64,000 nt of DNA, from contig JAFDVL010000030.1 of assembly GCA_018268995.1 (NCBI GenBank), positions 96,482 through 160,481 of the forward strand. The letters run 5' to 3'. The notes under the pieces were generated by a model. It searched no databases. It was not told where the DNA came from and saw only the letters and a program-made list of their open reading frames with translations. Positions 56,707 to 64,000 of this stretch are shown piece after piece. The position numbers were made by a program, and so were the translations under genes. The DNA comes from Acidobacteriota bacterium. Lineage in GTDB: Bacteria; Acidobacteriota; Blastocatellia; RBC074. Each line of letters opens with the position of its first letter. Position 1 is the first letter of the stretch.

Positions 56707-58062
56707 ATGTGGGTGCATAGTAAACTCCTAGACAACATCTCGCAATTATTTATTCACGTGATCTGCCTTTGCATTCTCCTCATATATCCATTTCAACCCA
56801 CGTCTGCCCAAGGGCTTGGTGCGTTCTCTGGAATGGCGCTCAACGTAGTATTTAATGGACTTGCTGATAGGCTCGACTCTTCGATTCAAAGGGCAGGCGC
56901 TGTCGCAGATGGACTACTTATTCGTGCAGGGAGCGAGGCAAATGCCGCAATCAATAATATGCGGGTTACCTATGCGGATGCCCTTAATCAAACTGTGGAC
57001 AAGTTGGATCAATTAGGGCGTACACAACTTGAACGAATTGCTGCTGTTGCTGATGCCCTTGAACGTCGCACTGCTGAAGACTTGAAGTTTTTAGCGCAAA
57101 TGGTCACACAGGGCGCGTTAATCTTACCCTTCAGCAATAAGTTTCCACAGGTAACGCGCTGGTCACCAGAATTTGAGGTTGCGCCAACAGGTGCCGGCAT
57201 TCCACCGCAGTTCGGGCAAACATTTAATCTTCGAATTGATGGCGTATTTGCACAAGCTGCCGCCCCAGACCTCGCACCAACATTAGAAATGGGTGGGTCT
57301 AAAATAGTAGCGGCGACTAATAGTACCCAGTCGCTAACGTTTAGCGTCCCCAGATCATTGTTGATGGTCACAGCTAATCAACGCGTATCGTATGCCAAAG
57401 GGACATTGGTTATCCCTTATACTGAGCGGCGTGGCCCCTTTGGTCTCTTCGGATTAACCCGTCACGAAGCGAGATTCAATTTTGGCATTCTTGGTCTTCC
57501 AGCATCGCCGGGCAAAATCCTCATTCGGTTCACTAAAAGCGTGACTGTTACTGACCGAATCTCTGTCTCAACCCCACAAGATAACCAACAATCAGATCGC
57601 GACGATAAAGTTGAGGTTCATTGTGGGCCAAACGAGCCAGCTAACCGAATTATTGTTCCCAACTCTGTCCAATTCGTTGTAGAGAGAGCTGAAGGAAGTA
57701 GCTGGACTCATCGCCCTGAGCGATACAACAATCCCAGTGTGTGCGAATGGATTCGTACTGAACATCACGGCTTTGGAACAAGTGATAAGGTATGGTTTCA
57801 TTTTAACTATACAGTGACGGTTGATCGACAAGAACAGAGGACGCGGGATGTTAGGCTTGACGATTTGGTGTGGGGAGATTCGCGGTTAGTGCCACTCGAT
57901 GGGGCCTCAAGTTACACGATTATTTTTGAGGCTTTCGATGGCTCTCACCACGAATATGCTTCGCAAACGCAAGATGACCGCTTTATTGTTATCGCGCCAG
58001 ATGGGGCAGGCATTCGCATTAGTGCTCGTCCAGTAACAGGAATTCTCCCCGTCGCGCGCTAA
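56707..58062 (+). CDS. Secreted protein with helical stalk and beta domains
   Basis: 451 residues with AAAGGAAATT before the ATG. A hydrophobic N-terminal segment serves as signal. Residues about 45-130 form a long amphipathic helix (ADRLDSSIQRAGAVADGLLIRAG...LDQLGRTQLERIAAVADALERR), likely a coiled stalk. The C-terminal 300 residues are beta-rich, ending HHEYASQTQDDRFIVIAPDG, similar to the 55944 protein. No known family. Confidence 0.65.
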   Translation: MWVHSKLLDNISQLFIHVICLCILLIYPFQPTSAQGLGAFSGMALNVVFNGLADRLDSSIQRAGAVADGLLIRAGSEANAAINNMRVTYADALNQTVDKLDQLGRTQLERIAAVADALERRTAEDLKFLAQMVTQGALILPFSNKFPQVTRWSPEFEVAPTGAGIPPQFGQTFNLRIDGVFAQAAAPDLAPTLEMGGSKIVAATNSTQSLTFSVPRSLLMVTANQRVSYAKGTLVIPYTERRGPFGLFGLTRHEARFNFGILGLPASPGKILIRFTKSVTVTDRISVSTPQDNQQSDRDDKVEVHCGPNEPANRIIVPNSVQFVVERAEGSSWTHRPERYNNPSVCEWIRTEHHGFGTSDKVWFHFNYTVTVDRQEQRTRDVRLDDLVWGDSRLVPLDGASSYTIIFEAFDGSHHEYASQTQDDRFIVIAPDGAGIRISARPVTGILPVAR

Positions 58063-58260
58063 GACCGTGGTGAGTTTAAGTAGCCTCTATACCTGGCGAC
58101 AGGTTGAAGGGAACCAATCTGCCGCCAGGCAATAGGAATTAGAAGCTGGTCTACAGGCAATAAGGCTTCGTTGATTGCCATAATCACCTGTTAGCGAGGT
58201 AATTGGTGTCAAATCATTTATCTCGCACGTATCATCTGCGGCCTCGCCTTTAATATGTGA

Positions 58261-59859
58261 ATGATGCCCTTATCTCGTCACCCCAAATTGGTAGCAGCTA
58301 TAGCTGCTCTCTTCATCGTGATTATTTTTTCTTTACTTTTTTTGTTGAAGGAGCGTGATTATTATCCGAGCAAGGTCTTTCAGCCCAAAGCATCTAGCAA
58401 TGAATCCGTATTATTTCCATCAACCAAGCCCGCTGACGTAGTTTCAATTAGAGGCCGGATTACCAATCAGCAATGCCCTGCTGTAAAGCCCGCCAATGTT
58501 AGTGTAACGTTAGATAACGAGCATTCCGCTGTAGTAAATGATCAGGGATGGTATGAACTCCGCAATGTCAAACTGAATGTGGTCACGGGTATCCCCACTG
58601 GAAACCACTTTCTGGTTGTCACTGCTACTGGGTTTAGGACAAAGATCGTTCGCTTCACAACCGATTCAGATAATAAATTGAATCTTGATAGTCGCCAGGA
58701 AGAGCCGACCAGAACGTCTCTCGTGATTGATTTCAACCTACATAGTATTTTAGCTTCTGATTGCCAAACTGAGCAGGCTGGTAGAGAAGCCAACAACGCC
58801 ATTGATGCGGTAGATTCCGTTCATAATACTCTTGATGAAGATCAGGACGGGATAGATGATCTTACTGAGGATTGGTTGACACAGCGATTCGCGCCTATCG
58901 TTTATCACGGTCAACGCGAAAGCAATTATCCTGTTAGCGTTGATTGGCTCCTCGCCCGTACAAGTCTGAATGCGTATGACAGCACAACATCGGAACGAGT
59001 AAGCCTAGCGACATCTGTGAAATTGAACAACCAAGCAGAGTTATTAAATAAAGAATTTGCGACCGGGCCAAGAGGCGGACAGAATATTTCTTCAAACCTC
59101 ACGCGGAGCTTCTGCAAACAAACAACTTATTTTCTTAACAATGTCAAAGTTCAAGACCAAATTGGTGAACCGGACAGGCCGCAGGATTGGATCACGTATG
59201 TGCATACCTATCCCAATAAATCCGGGGGCGTCACCCTTCAATACTGGCGTTGTTATTCCTACAATGATGCGAGTTTTCTCTCTTTTGATTTTAGTCATGG
59301 GGGAGATTGGGAGAGCATCGCTGTCCATTTGGATTCTGCCCTGAAGCCTATGACAGTGGCATTTCTTGGCCACACTGGCATTGAATACCACCTTGGCGAC
59401 GTTCAATGGGAAGGAGAGCATCCGAAAGTTTGGGTACAGGAAGGCGGGCATTCCAGTTACCCGGATAGTAAAGCGTTAAAATCATCGAAATTTACAAGAC
59501 AAGAAACCTGGACAGGTGGGCAGGCGATCTTGTGGGATGGGACACCACTGGGAGATAGCGGCGGACTCTTGAACATGGGGGAAAAGACTCGACCAAGAAA
59601 TGGGCAACTGTTTGTGCAATATTCTGGTTTATGGGGATCACCGGCTCAACTCTTTATCACTTCAGGGTATTGGGGGCCAGCCTTCAATGAAACAGATTCT
59701 CGTTGTGCTAATGGGCAACAGGTTTACAGCAGCACTCCCACTTGCTCTGCTGATATGGCACATTGTGAGCGAATCTTTCACAAGGCGTGGTGCGATGGCA
59801 TGAATGGGCAACTCCAAAATATCAACGTAGAATGTTATGCCACTTCTCATTCACCCTGA
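58261..59859 (+). CDS. Membrane-anchored Vps62/DUF946-like protein
   Basis: 532 residues. N-terminal TM anchor (LVAAIAALFIVIIFSLLFLLK), then a carboxypeptidase-regulatory-like beta domain (VSIRGRITNQQCPAVKPANVSVTLD), then a Vps62-like domain: FAPIVYHGQRESNYPVS, FSHGGDWESIAVHLD, EGEHPKVWVQEGGHSSYP and LWGSPAQLFITSGYWGP. Such domains occur in secreted plant and fungal proteins and some bacterial exoproteins; the activity is unknown. No ribosome site is clear, and ATG-ATG allows a one-codon shift. Confidence 0.7.
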   Translation: MMPLSRHPKLVAAIAALFIVIIFSLLFLLKERDYYPSKVFQPKASSNESVLFPSTKPADVVSIRGRITNQQCPAVKPANVSVTLDNEHSAVVNDQGWYELRNVKLNVVTGIPTGNHFLVVTATGFRTKIVRFTTDSDNKLNLDSRQEEPTRTSLVIDFNLHSILASDCQTEQAGREANNAIDAVDSVHNTLDEDQDGIDDLTEDWLTQRFAPIVYHGQRESNYPVSVDWLLARTSLNAYDSTTSERVSLATSVKLNNQAELLNKEFATGPRGGQNISSNLTRSFCKQTTYFLNNVKVQDQIGEPDRPQDWITYVHTYPNKSGGVTLQYWRCYSYNDASFLSFDFSHGGDWESIAVHLDSALKPMTVAFLGHTGIEYHLGDVQWEGEHPKVWVQEGGHSSYPDSKALKSSKFTRQETWTGGQAILWDGTPLGDSGGLLNMGEKTRPRNGQLFVQYSGLWGSPAQLFITSGYWGPAFNETDSRCANGQQVYSSTPTCSADMAHCERIFHKAWCDGMNGQLQNINVECYATSHSP

Positions 59860-60024
59860 AGGAACAAAGAGTAAGTTCGTAGCATTTGTATAACAGCGTG
59901 CCACCCATAAACAACTTTTGGATAACTGAAATATAGAGATGTCAGGGCTTTTAGGGGATTAAAATCGTGAGGCTGATCACGAGCAACTCACATCATCAAT
60001 GCTTCAACATTGCTACCGGTTTGT

Positions 60025-60930
60025 ATGAAGAACCTAACCCAACCGAGAATTGTCACCAAATGGCTAGTTAGAGCCTGCATTTCATTTATCGGGGTCTGCA
60101 TTTCCTTGTACGTTCCATTTACTAAGGCTTCAAGCACTGGCCTGCTTTCTGCTGGTGTTCCAGCGTGGAAATGCGATCCTGTGGTCTTTAACAGTGTTTC
60201 CCCCGAAATCTGGAGTTGTTTGCAAGAACATCTAAAGCAGGAAGGGATCAGCAAATTAGCAATCGCTGCGGATCAGCCTGGTAAGGAGAGTGGTGAGCTT
60301 GTAGGGAAGCTTGGTGCTCGCGCTCAATTCATTTGGGACAAGAAATCCCAAAAACTTGAAATAACATTCACCAGTTTGCCCGTGCTTTATTCCTGCACGT
60401 GGATGGCAAATCGAATCATCGGTTATCTTCCAGGTTGTCGCGGCGGAGAAGTAACAAGGGAACAGTCTGCTGGAGCAGGGATATGGAAAATTGACACTCC
60501 AAATGTCAAACAACGCGATACTCGATATGCGGGCATTACTTTCCGAGCAGGAGATATAGTCAGTTTAGAAGCTGGTGGATGTGTTCAGACTGGCGGGCAC
60601 GGCAAGACGTGGAAACGCTATGTTGATCCGCTCGGTGAGCGTACCAATCAATTTTATCATGGGTTGTTTAGAGTTCCTGGGATGAAAGCTTTTGTCAGGA
60701 TCGGAGAAATGATTGGTAAGACCTATACCATTCCCGATAATGTCAGTGGAGATATGTCGCTTCACCTTGGCTACGAAGACGATACTTACGAAAATAATGG
60801 CTACTGGGGGAGAGACGGGGATGATGGTGAGCCCAAACAATGCACTGGAGTTGGCAATGCCTGGGTTCGGATTAAGGTTATACCTGCTAGAAAACCCAAG
60901 GTTACGCGTCCCGCCTCTGCCAACCGTTAG
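60025..60930 (+). CDS. Secreted lectin-like beta protein
   Basis: 301 residues from MKNLTQPRIVTKW, preferred over a TTG five codons upstream. Signal-like segment LVRACISFIGVCISLYVPF. The C-terminal half contains RAGDIVSLEAGGCVQTGGHGKTWKRYV, FVRIGE and LHLGYEDDTYENNGYWGRD, resembling a carbohydrate- or calcium-binding beta sandwich (LecA-like). The assignment is tentative. Last of four plus-strand secreted-protein genes. Confidence 0.55.
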   Translation: MKNLTQPRIVTKWLVRACISFIGVCISLYVPFTKASSTGLLSAGVPAWKCDPVVFNSVSPEIWSCLQEHLKQEGISKLAIAADQPGKESGELVGKLGARAQFIWDKKSQKLEITFTSLPVLYSCTWMANRIIGYLPGCRGGEVTREQSAGAGIWKIDTPNVKQRDTRYAGITFRAGDIVSLEAGGCVQTGGHGKTWKRYVDPLGERTNQFYHGLFRVPGMKAFVRIGEMIGKTYTIPDNVSGDMSLHLGYEDDTYENNGYWGRDGDDGEPKQCTGVGNAWVRIKVIPARKPKVTRPASANR

Positions 60931-61450
60931 AACAAAACTGACCTGTCGCAGCCCACAGGAGCAACCCTTAGCGAATTCGCCCAACCGCCAAACACTCTGT
61001 TTAGATTTTTACCAGGGTTGGAAACTCATGTAAGTCTTACACGAGTTTATCCGTTACAAAATTGCGAAAAGGTCGTGCAAAACCTCGCTCGCTGCGTCAC
61101 AAACACCATAGGCTCATTTTGATTCGGGATCGGTTTCATTACTTCAGCTTTTAGCATGTCTGAAAATCTAGCTGGCTAATAATCATCAAACGGCTGTCTC
61201 GGGGTTTTCACTTTAATACCAATGGGTGGGCTGTAAACGAGCATTCAAAAGCCCAGAAAAACTGACATCCGTTGCGTACTATAAGAGGCGAGTTAATAAA
61301 TGTAATGTTGACCGCATCATCGGCGCGGACGTTCAACCGTGGAACTCGACGGAGCATCAATTTTTCTACGGTTTTCGTTGTCAGGATTGATACGTTTTTA
61401 CGTGCTCGATAACAGACGGGCCACTCCAATGTCCTTCGGGCGCAAAACGT
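60931..61450. other. Intergenic stretch with B repeat
   Basis: No supported ORF. Contains the fourth B palindrome at 61022. Otherwise nothing seen. Confidence 0.4.
61022..61048. repeat. 27-bp palindromic repeat B, copy 4
   Basis: AAACTCATGTAAG / CTTACACGAGTTT around a central T, downstream of the 60025 gene. Confidence 0.75.
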
Positions 61451-61786
61451 TCATTGCTTTATTTTCTTCCCGGCTGATTTTATGGGTGATTTTATCGGCG
61501 TGCGACGAATTCCATCGCTCCGCTGTGGGCTGGGTAATTGAGTCGGCAGTTCTAATTCGTCATCAAGCAAGACATCTACAGTAACATTGGCCAAGCGCGC
61601 ATAGCGCAGTAGAACGAGTAAGGGTGGCCCAAACCCTGCTTCATATTCTGAAATTCGACTCCTGGTCAAGCTCTCACTCAATCCCATCCGAGCAAGGATT
61701 TCGTTTTGTGATAAGCCCATTATTTGCCGAATCCGAAGCAGCTTCTCAGCTAAATAAATGGGCTTGAGGTTTACTTTGTTTTCCAT
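61451..61786 (-). CDS. Xre-type HTH regulator
   Basis: 111 residues from MENKVNLKPIYLAEKLL. The HTH pattern is KLLRIRQIMGLSQNEILARMGLSESLTRSRISEYEAG, followed by LLVLLRYARLANVTVDVLLDD, as in Xre/Cro family proteins; a basic Lys-rich tail follows. The start is chosen because AGGGAGA lies 10 nt upstream. Both that site and the ATG lie in a 16-bp inverted repeat. No toxin gene is obvious beside it. Confidence 0.75.
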   Translation of the reverse strand: MENKVNLKPIYLAEKLLRIRQIMGLSQNEILARMGLSESLTRSRISEYEAGFGPPLLVLLRYARLANVTVDVLLDDELELPTQLPSPQRSDGIRRTPIKSPIKSAGKKIKQ

Positions 61787-61815
61787 CAGAACAATCTCCC
61801 TGATGGAAAACAAAG
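61774..61815 (-). promoter_or_regulatory. 16-bp perfect inverted repeat over the regulator's start codon
   Basis: Arms 61774-61789 and 61800-61815 are exact reverse complements (CTTTGTTTTCCATCAG and CTGATGGAAAACAAAG) with a 10-nt loop. In the mRNA the ATG lies in the stem and GGAGA in the loop, so the structure could block translation. As DNA it could be the operator of the regulator itself. Confidence 0.7.
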
Positions 61816-62195
61816 CTCCTGCTCTTGCCAGCTAGTCGAATTCTCGACTACTATTCCGACTTCCTTTATGTGCGCGACGATCCATTGCCTATATTGAATC
61901 GTCGCGCCGTTCATCATCCAGGATGTACCGGCAGTCTCAACATGGGACGCTTTTACCGAGCTACTACTTACTGATCTTCAAAGAGCAAGCGCAGCATAGC
62001 AAAGTCTGGCCTTACCGTCATTCCCTGTTCTGCTGGTAGTGTGGTTTCCCCCAGAAAATTGGGTTATGCGGAATAGCAGACTGGACAAGTTGAATCGCCC
62101 ATTCTTCCCTGTCTGTTTACTTTTCTGAGGGAAAGTTGCTCGCCAATAAGGATGTTACTACCGCAACCGAAACCAGCCCTTAATGAGAACCATCA
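61816..62195. other. Intergenic stretch with A repeat
   Basis: No supported ORF. It contains A copy 12 at 62101. Confidence 0.4.
62101..62118 (-). repeat. Dispersed repeat A, copy 12
   Basis: ATTCTTCCCTGTCTGTTT, inverted orientation with one or two mismatches. No partner nearby. Confidence 0.65.
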
Positions 62196-62678
62196 ATGAC
62201 GAATTGTCCGCAATGCCAGTCCGACAACACTTCTTCTTATCGCATGCTGTGGATGTCAGGCACAGCTTCTGGCAACGTGTCGGGAACCGGGATCACTGCC
62301 AACGGGCAGATCGGTTTTATCGGCGGCACGAGTTCGCAACAAACCTACCTGGCGCAGAGTGTCGCGCCACCCGCCGCGCCGCCTTTGCGCGGGTTTCTCT
62401 TTGGGTGTTTGGTGCCGTTCATCGTGTGTCTCGTACTCACGACAATGTTGAGTGCTCTGATGACGATGTTGCGCCTTGGTTCTCCCGCACTAGCTAAGGT
62501 TCTCGCTCCTATGCTCTCAAACTTTTCCTTCTTCTGGCTCGCGATTCTTTGTATCGCGGGTTCACTGGTCTTGCGTAACGTCTATTTGCAAGTGCGCAAG
62601 CAGAAACTTGCCCCCGCCCTTCAAGCTTGGGAAAACTCCTGGCTTTGCTTGAAATGTGGAGTGCGTTGGGTGGTGTAA
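62196..62678 (+). CDS. Small membrane protein with zinc-ribbon ends
   Basis: 160 residues. N-terminal CPQC (residues 4-7) and C-terminal CLKCGVRW make a split zinc ribbon around two TM helices (GFLFGCLVPFIVCLVLTTML, FFWLAILCIAGSLVL). The arrangement, ribbon-Gly-rich loop-membrane-ribbon, suggests a membrane-tethered regulatory or scaffold protein. No ribosome site is clear. Confidence 0.65.
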   Translation: MTNCPQCQSDNTSSYRMLWMSGTASGNVSGTGITANGQIGFIGGTSSQQTYLAQSVAPPAAPPLRGFLFGCLVPFIVCLVLTTMLSALMTMLRLGSPALAKVLAPMLSNFSFFWLAILCIAGSLVLRNVYLQVRKQKLAPALQAWENSWLCLKCGVRWVV

Positions 62679-63094
62679 AGAGGTAAACGAGGTTGGATGC
62701 CACTTATTTTTTGTGAAGTTCGGACTCTGGTCGACGGAATAGCAGCTCTCTAAATTTCAAGTCTAATGGCAACTGGTTATCCGATAGACCAATTAGCAAA
62801 TTAGGAGAAGCCTGTGTTAGCGTTTATTAGAGAATCTTGTTGCATTTATCTGGGGAGAATGGGCATTTATTTTTGAGTCTCACAAAAACGCTAATTTTCT
62901 GGGTAGTGATCGAATGGCTCGGAAAATTTCGTTTATTCCTATCACAATTAGCAAGAAAATTGATTTATTTAGATAGATTAAAAATTGATTTATTTCGTGT
63001 ATTTGTAAAGAAATTTGAAGTTAATAGCTACATTTTGAATTGAATTTATTTTTGTAGCTCCTTGTAAACTATTGATTCTAAAAGAGCGTGGATT
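62679..63094. other. AT-rich gene-free patch
   Basis: Visibly AT-rich (especially 62830-63110) compared with the GC-richer flanks. A 68-codon ORF is rich in Phe, Leu and Lys and probably reflects composition. It ends where the TonB-receptor frame breaks off. Confidence 0.55.
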
Positions 63095-63793
63095 TTATTT
63101 ATTCTTGCCCCCCACAAAGCGTTCACGCGCACCACGATCATCGTTGTTGTCCAGACCTTCGATAGTTAGGTTGTTAGAAAAGGGTGTGCTGCCATTGAGG
63201 GCAAAGACTCCGGCTTCTTCGGGCGAGGAGCGAAAGCGGTCTTTAGTGTCGCCTTCTGCCAATTGCCGATCATCAAAAGCAGGCGGAGCAACGCCGGGCA
63301 AGGTGAAAATTAAATCATTGATGTTGCGGCTTTCAATGGGCAAATCGTCAATCTGCCGTTTGGCAATGGTGCTGCCAACAACAGTGCGTGAAGTGTCTAT
63401 AAGAATCTGGTCACTATTTGCTTCAACTGTAATTTGTTCGCTGAGCGTGGCGACATCAAGTTTGAAATCGCGCCGCACGACGATGCCAGCAGCAGCGTTA
63501 AATTTATATTGCACCGTGCGAAAGCCTCGGACTTCCACCTGCAATTCATACTCTCCCGGTAAAAGTTTAGTGAACCGATAGCGACCTTCTGCATCGCTGG
63601 TAATTGTACGTTCTTGTGCGGTTGCGGTCGCTTTTACGGTAACGCGAGCATTGACGATTCTTTGTTGCGAACTATCGCGAATCGTACCTTCAATTGAAAT
63701 GTGATCAAGATCATCGGCTGAGAGGGCTGTGAACAAAATAAGGCTAAGTAAACAAACACCTACCCAACAGACGGAAAAGCTACAACGGGGCAT
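63095..63793 (-). pseudogene. Truncated Oar-like TonB-dependent receptor
   Basis: 232 residues from MPRCSFSVCWVGVCLL, with AGGAGGTAAGCTC before the ATG. A carboxypeptidase-regulatory-like domain comes first (IEGTIRDSSQQRIVNARVTVKAT...GEYELQVEVRGFRTV), then the receptor plug start (TSRTVVGSTIAKRQIDDLPIESRNINDLIFTLPGVAPP, GSTPFSNNLTIEGLDNNDDRGARERF). Oar-type receptors run about 1000 residues. Here the frame turns to VGGKNK and stops straight after ARERF, at the edge of an AT-rich patch, so plug and barrel are lost. An insertion or deletion is likely. Confidence 0.7.
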
Positions 63794-63990
63794 GAGCTTA
63801 CCTCCTGTACCGGCTATTTTGATTTGAAATACTACGTTGGACTTCACCTGACGGCTGTAGTCAGGCGGCATGAATAGTAGTTCGCAGCAGGCGATTAGGC
63901 AAGAGGACAAGTAATTCCTGACTTTGCCGCAACCCTGCTGTACAATGCCTGCGTTTCACGATCATCTTCCTGATTCTCAAAGGAGACGGT

Positions 63991-64000
63991 ATGATGAATT
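63991..64000 (+). CDS. Start of a gene running out of the window
   Basis: ATGATGAATT at the window end follows AAAGGAGACGGT, a strong ribosome site, and a TACAAT box about 60 nt upstream. Only three codons are visible. Confidence 0.45.

Overview
The window looks like a chromosomal segment of an Acidobacteriota bacterium, possibly Blastocatellia-like. The evidence is lineage style rather than a marker gene: a 1149-residue secreted protein with SBBP beta-propeller repeats, a BACON module and the C-terminal domain typical of Solibacter-type proteins; an Oar-type TonB receptor front end; and an ECF sigma factor directly followed by a membrane Ser/Thr kinase. No rRNA, convincing tRNA, CRISPR array or intact transposase was seen.

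Region 1 (0-4.1 kb) is an SOS cassette on the minus strand: lexA, a RecA-fold ImuA-like protein, a small coiled-coil protein and a family B DNA polymerase whose exonuclease motifs look degraded. A LexA-type operator overlaps the lexA promoter. Region 2 (4.2-6.3 kb) is the relic of a type I restriction operon: a broken hsdM tail, an intact PDDEXK nuclease of the YhcG type, a small protein, and an hsdS start that runs out almost at once. Region 3 (6.3-9.0 kb) is mostly non-coding, with a near-perfect 23-bp inverted repeat and several nested hairpins (candidate structured RNA), two small ORFs and dispersed repeats.

Region 4 (12.5-38.7 kb) is the main attraction, a two-part anti-phage island. On the right, brxE-brxA-brxB-brxC-pglX-pglZ-brxL form one tightly packed minus-strand BREX operon. 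Its front is BREX type 6-like (brxE), but it ends in a BrxL with an MIT-C/PLD-like C-terminus instead of brxD-brxHI. On the left, a PolB-type 3'-5' exonuclease, a 944-residue DruH-like protein and a 1975-residue DUF1998 helicase (DruE) form a Druantia type III-like operon. Between the two sits a plus-strand CARF-sigma54 activator (RtcR-like). Upstream of the exonuclease gene, in the divergent intergenic region, I find a strong -24/-12 sigma54 promoter and a tandem repeat that could be the enhancer. The inferred logic is that BREX is the standing defence and that the exonuclease-Druantia operon is switched on by a nucleotide or RNA-end signal sensed by the CARF domain.

Region 5 (38.8-64 kb) is ordinary accessory chromosome: an intergenic zone full of short inverted repeats, a class V aminotransferase-like protein, an M1 aminopeptidase, secreted and small proteins, a RNase D-like nuclease, an ECF sigma/kinase pair next to four secreted or anchored proteins, an Xre-type regulator whose start codon lies in a 16-bp stem, and a truncated TonB-receptor gene beside an AT-rich patch. 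Two short dispersed repeat families (A: GGAAACAGATAGGAAAGAAT; B: a 27-bp palindrome) recur in the intergenic regions across the window.
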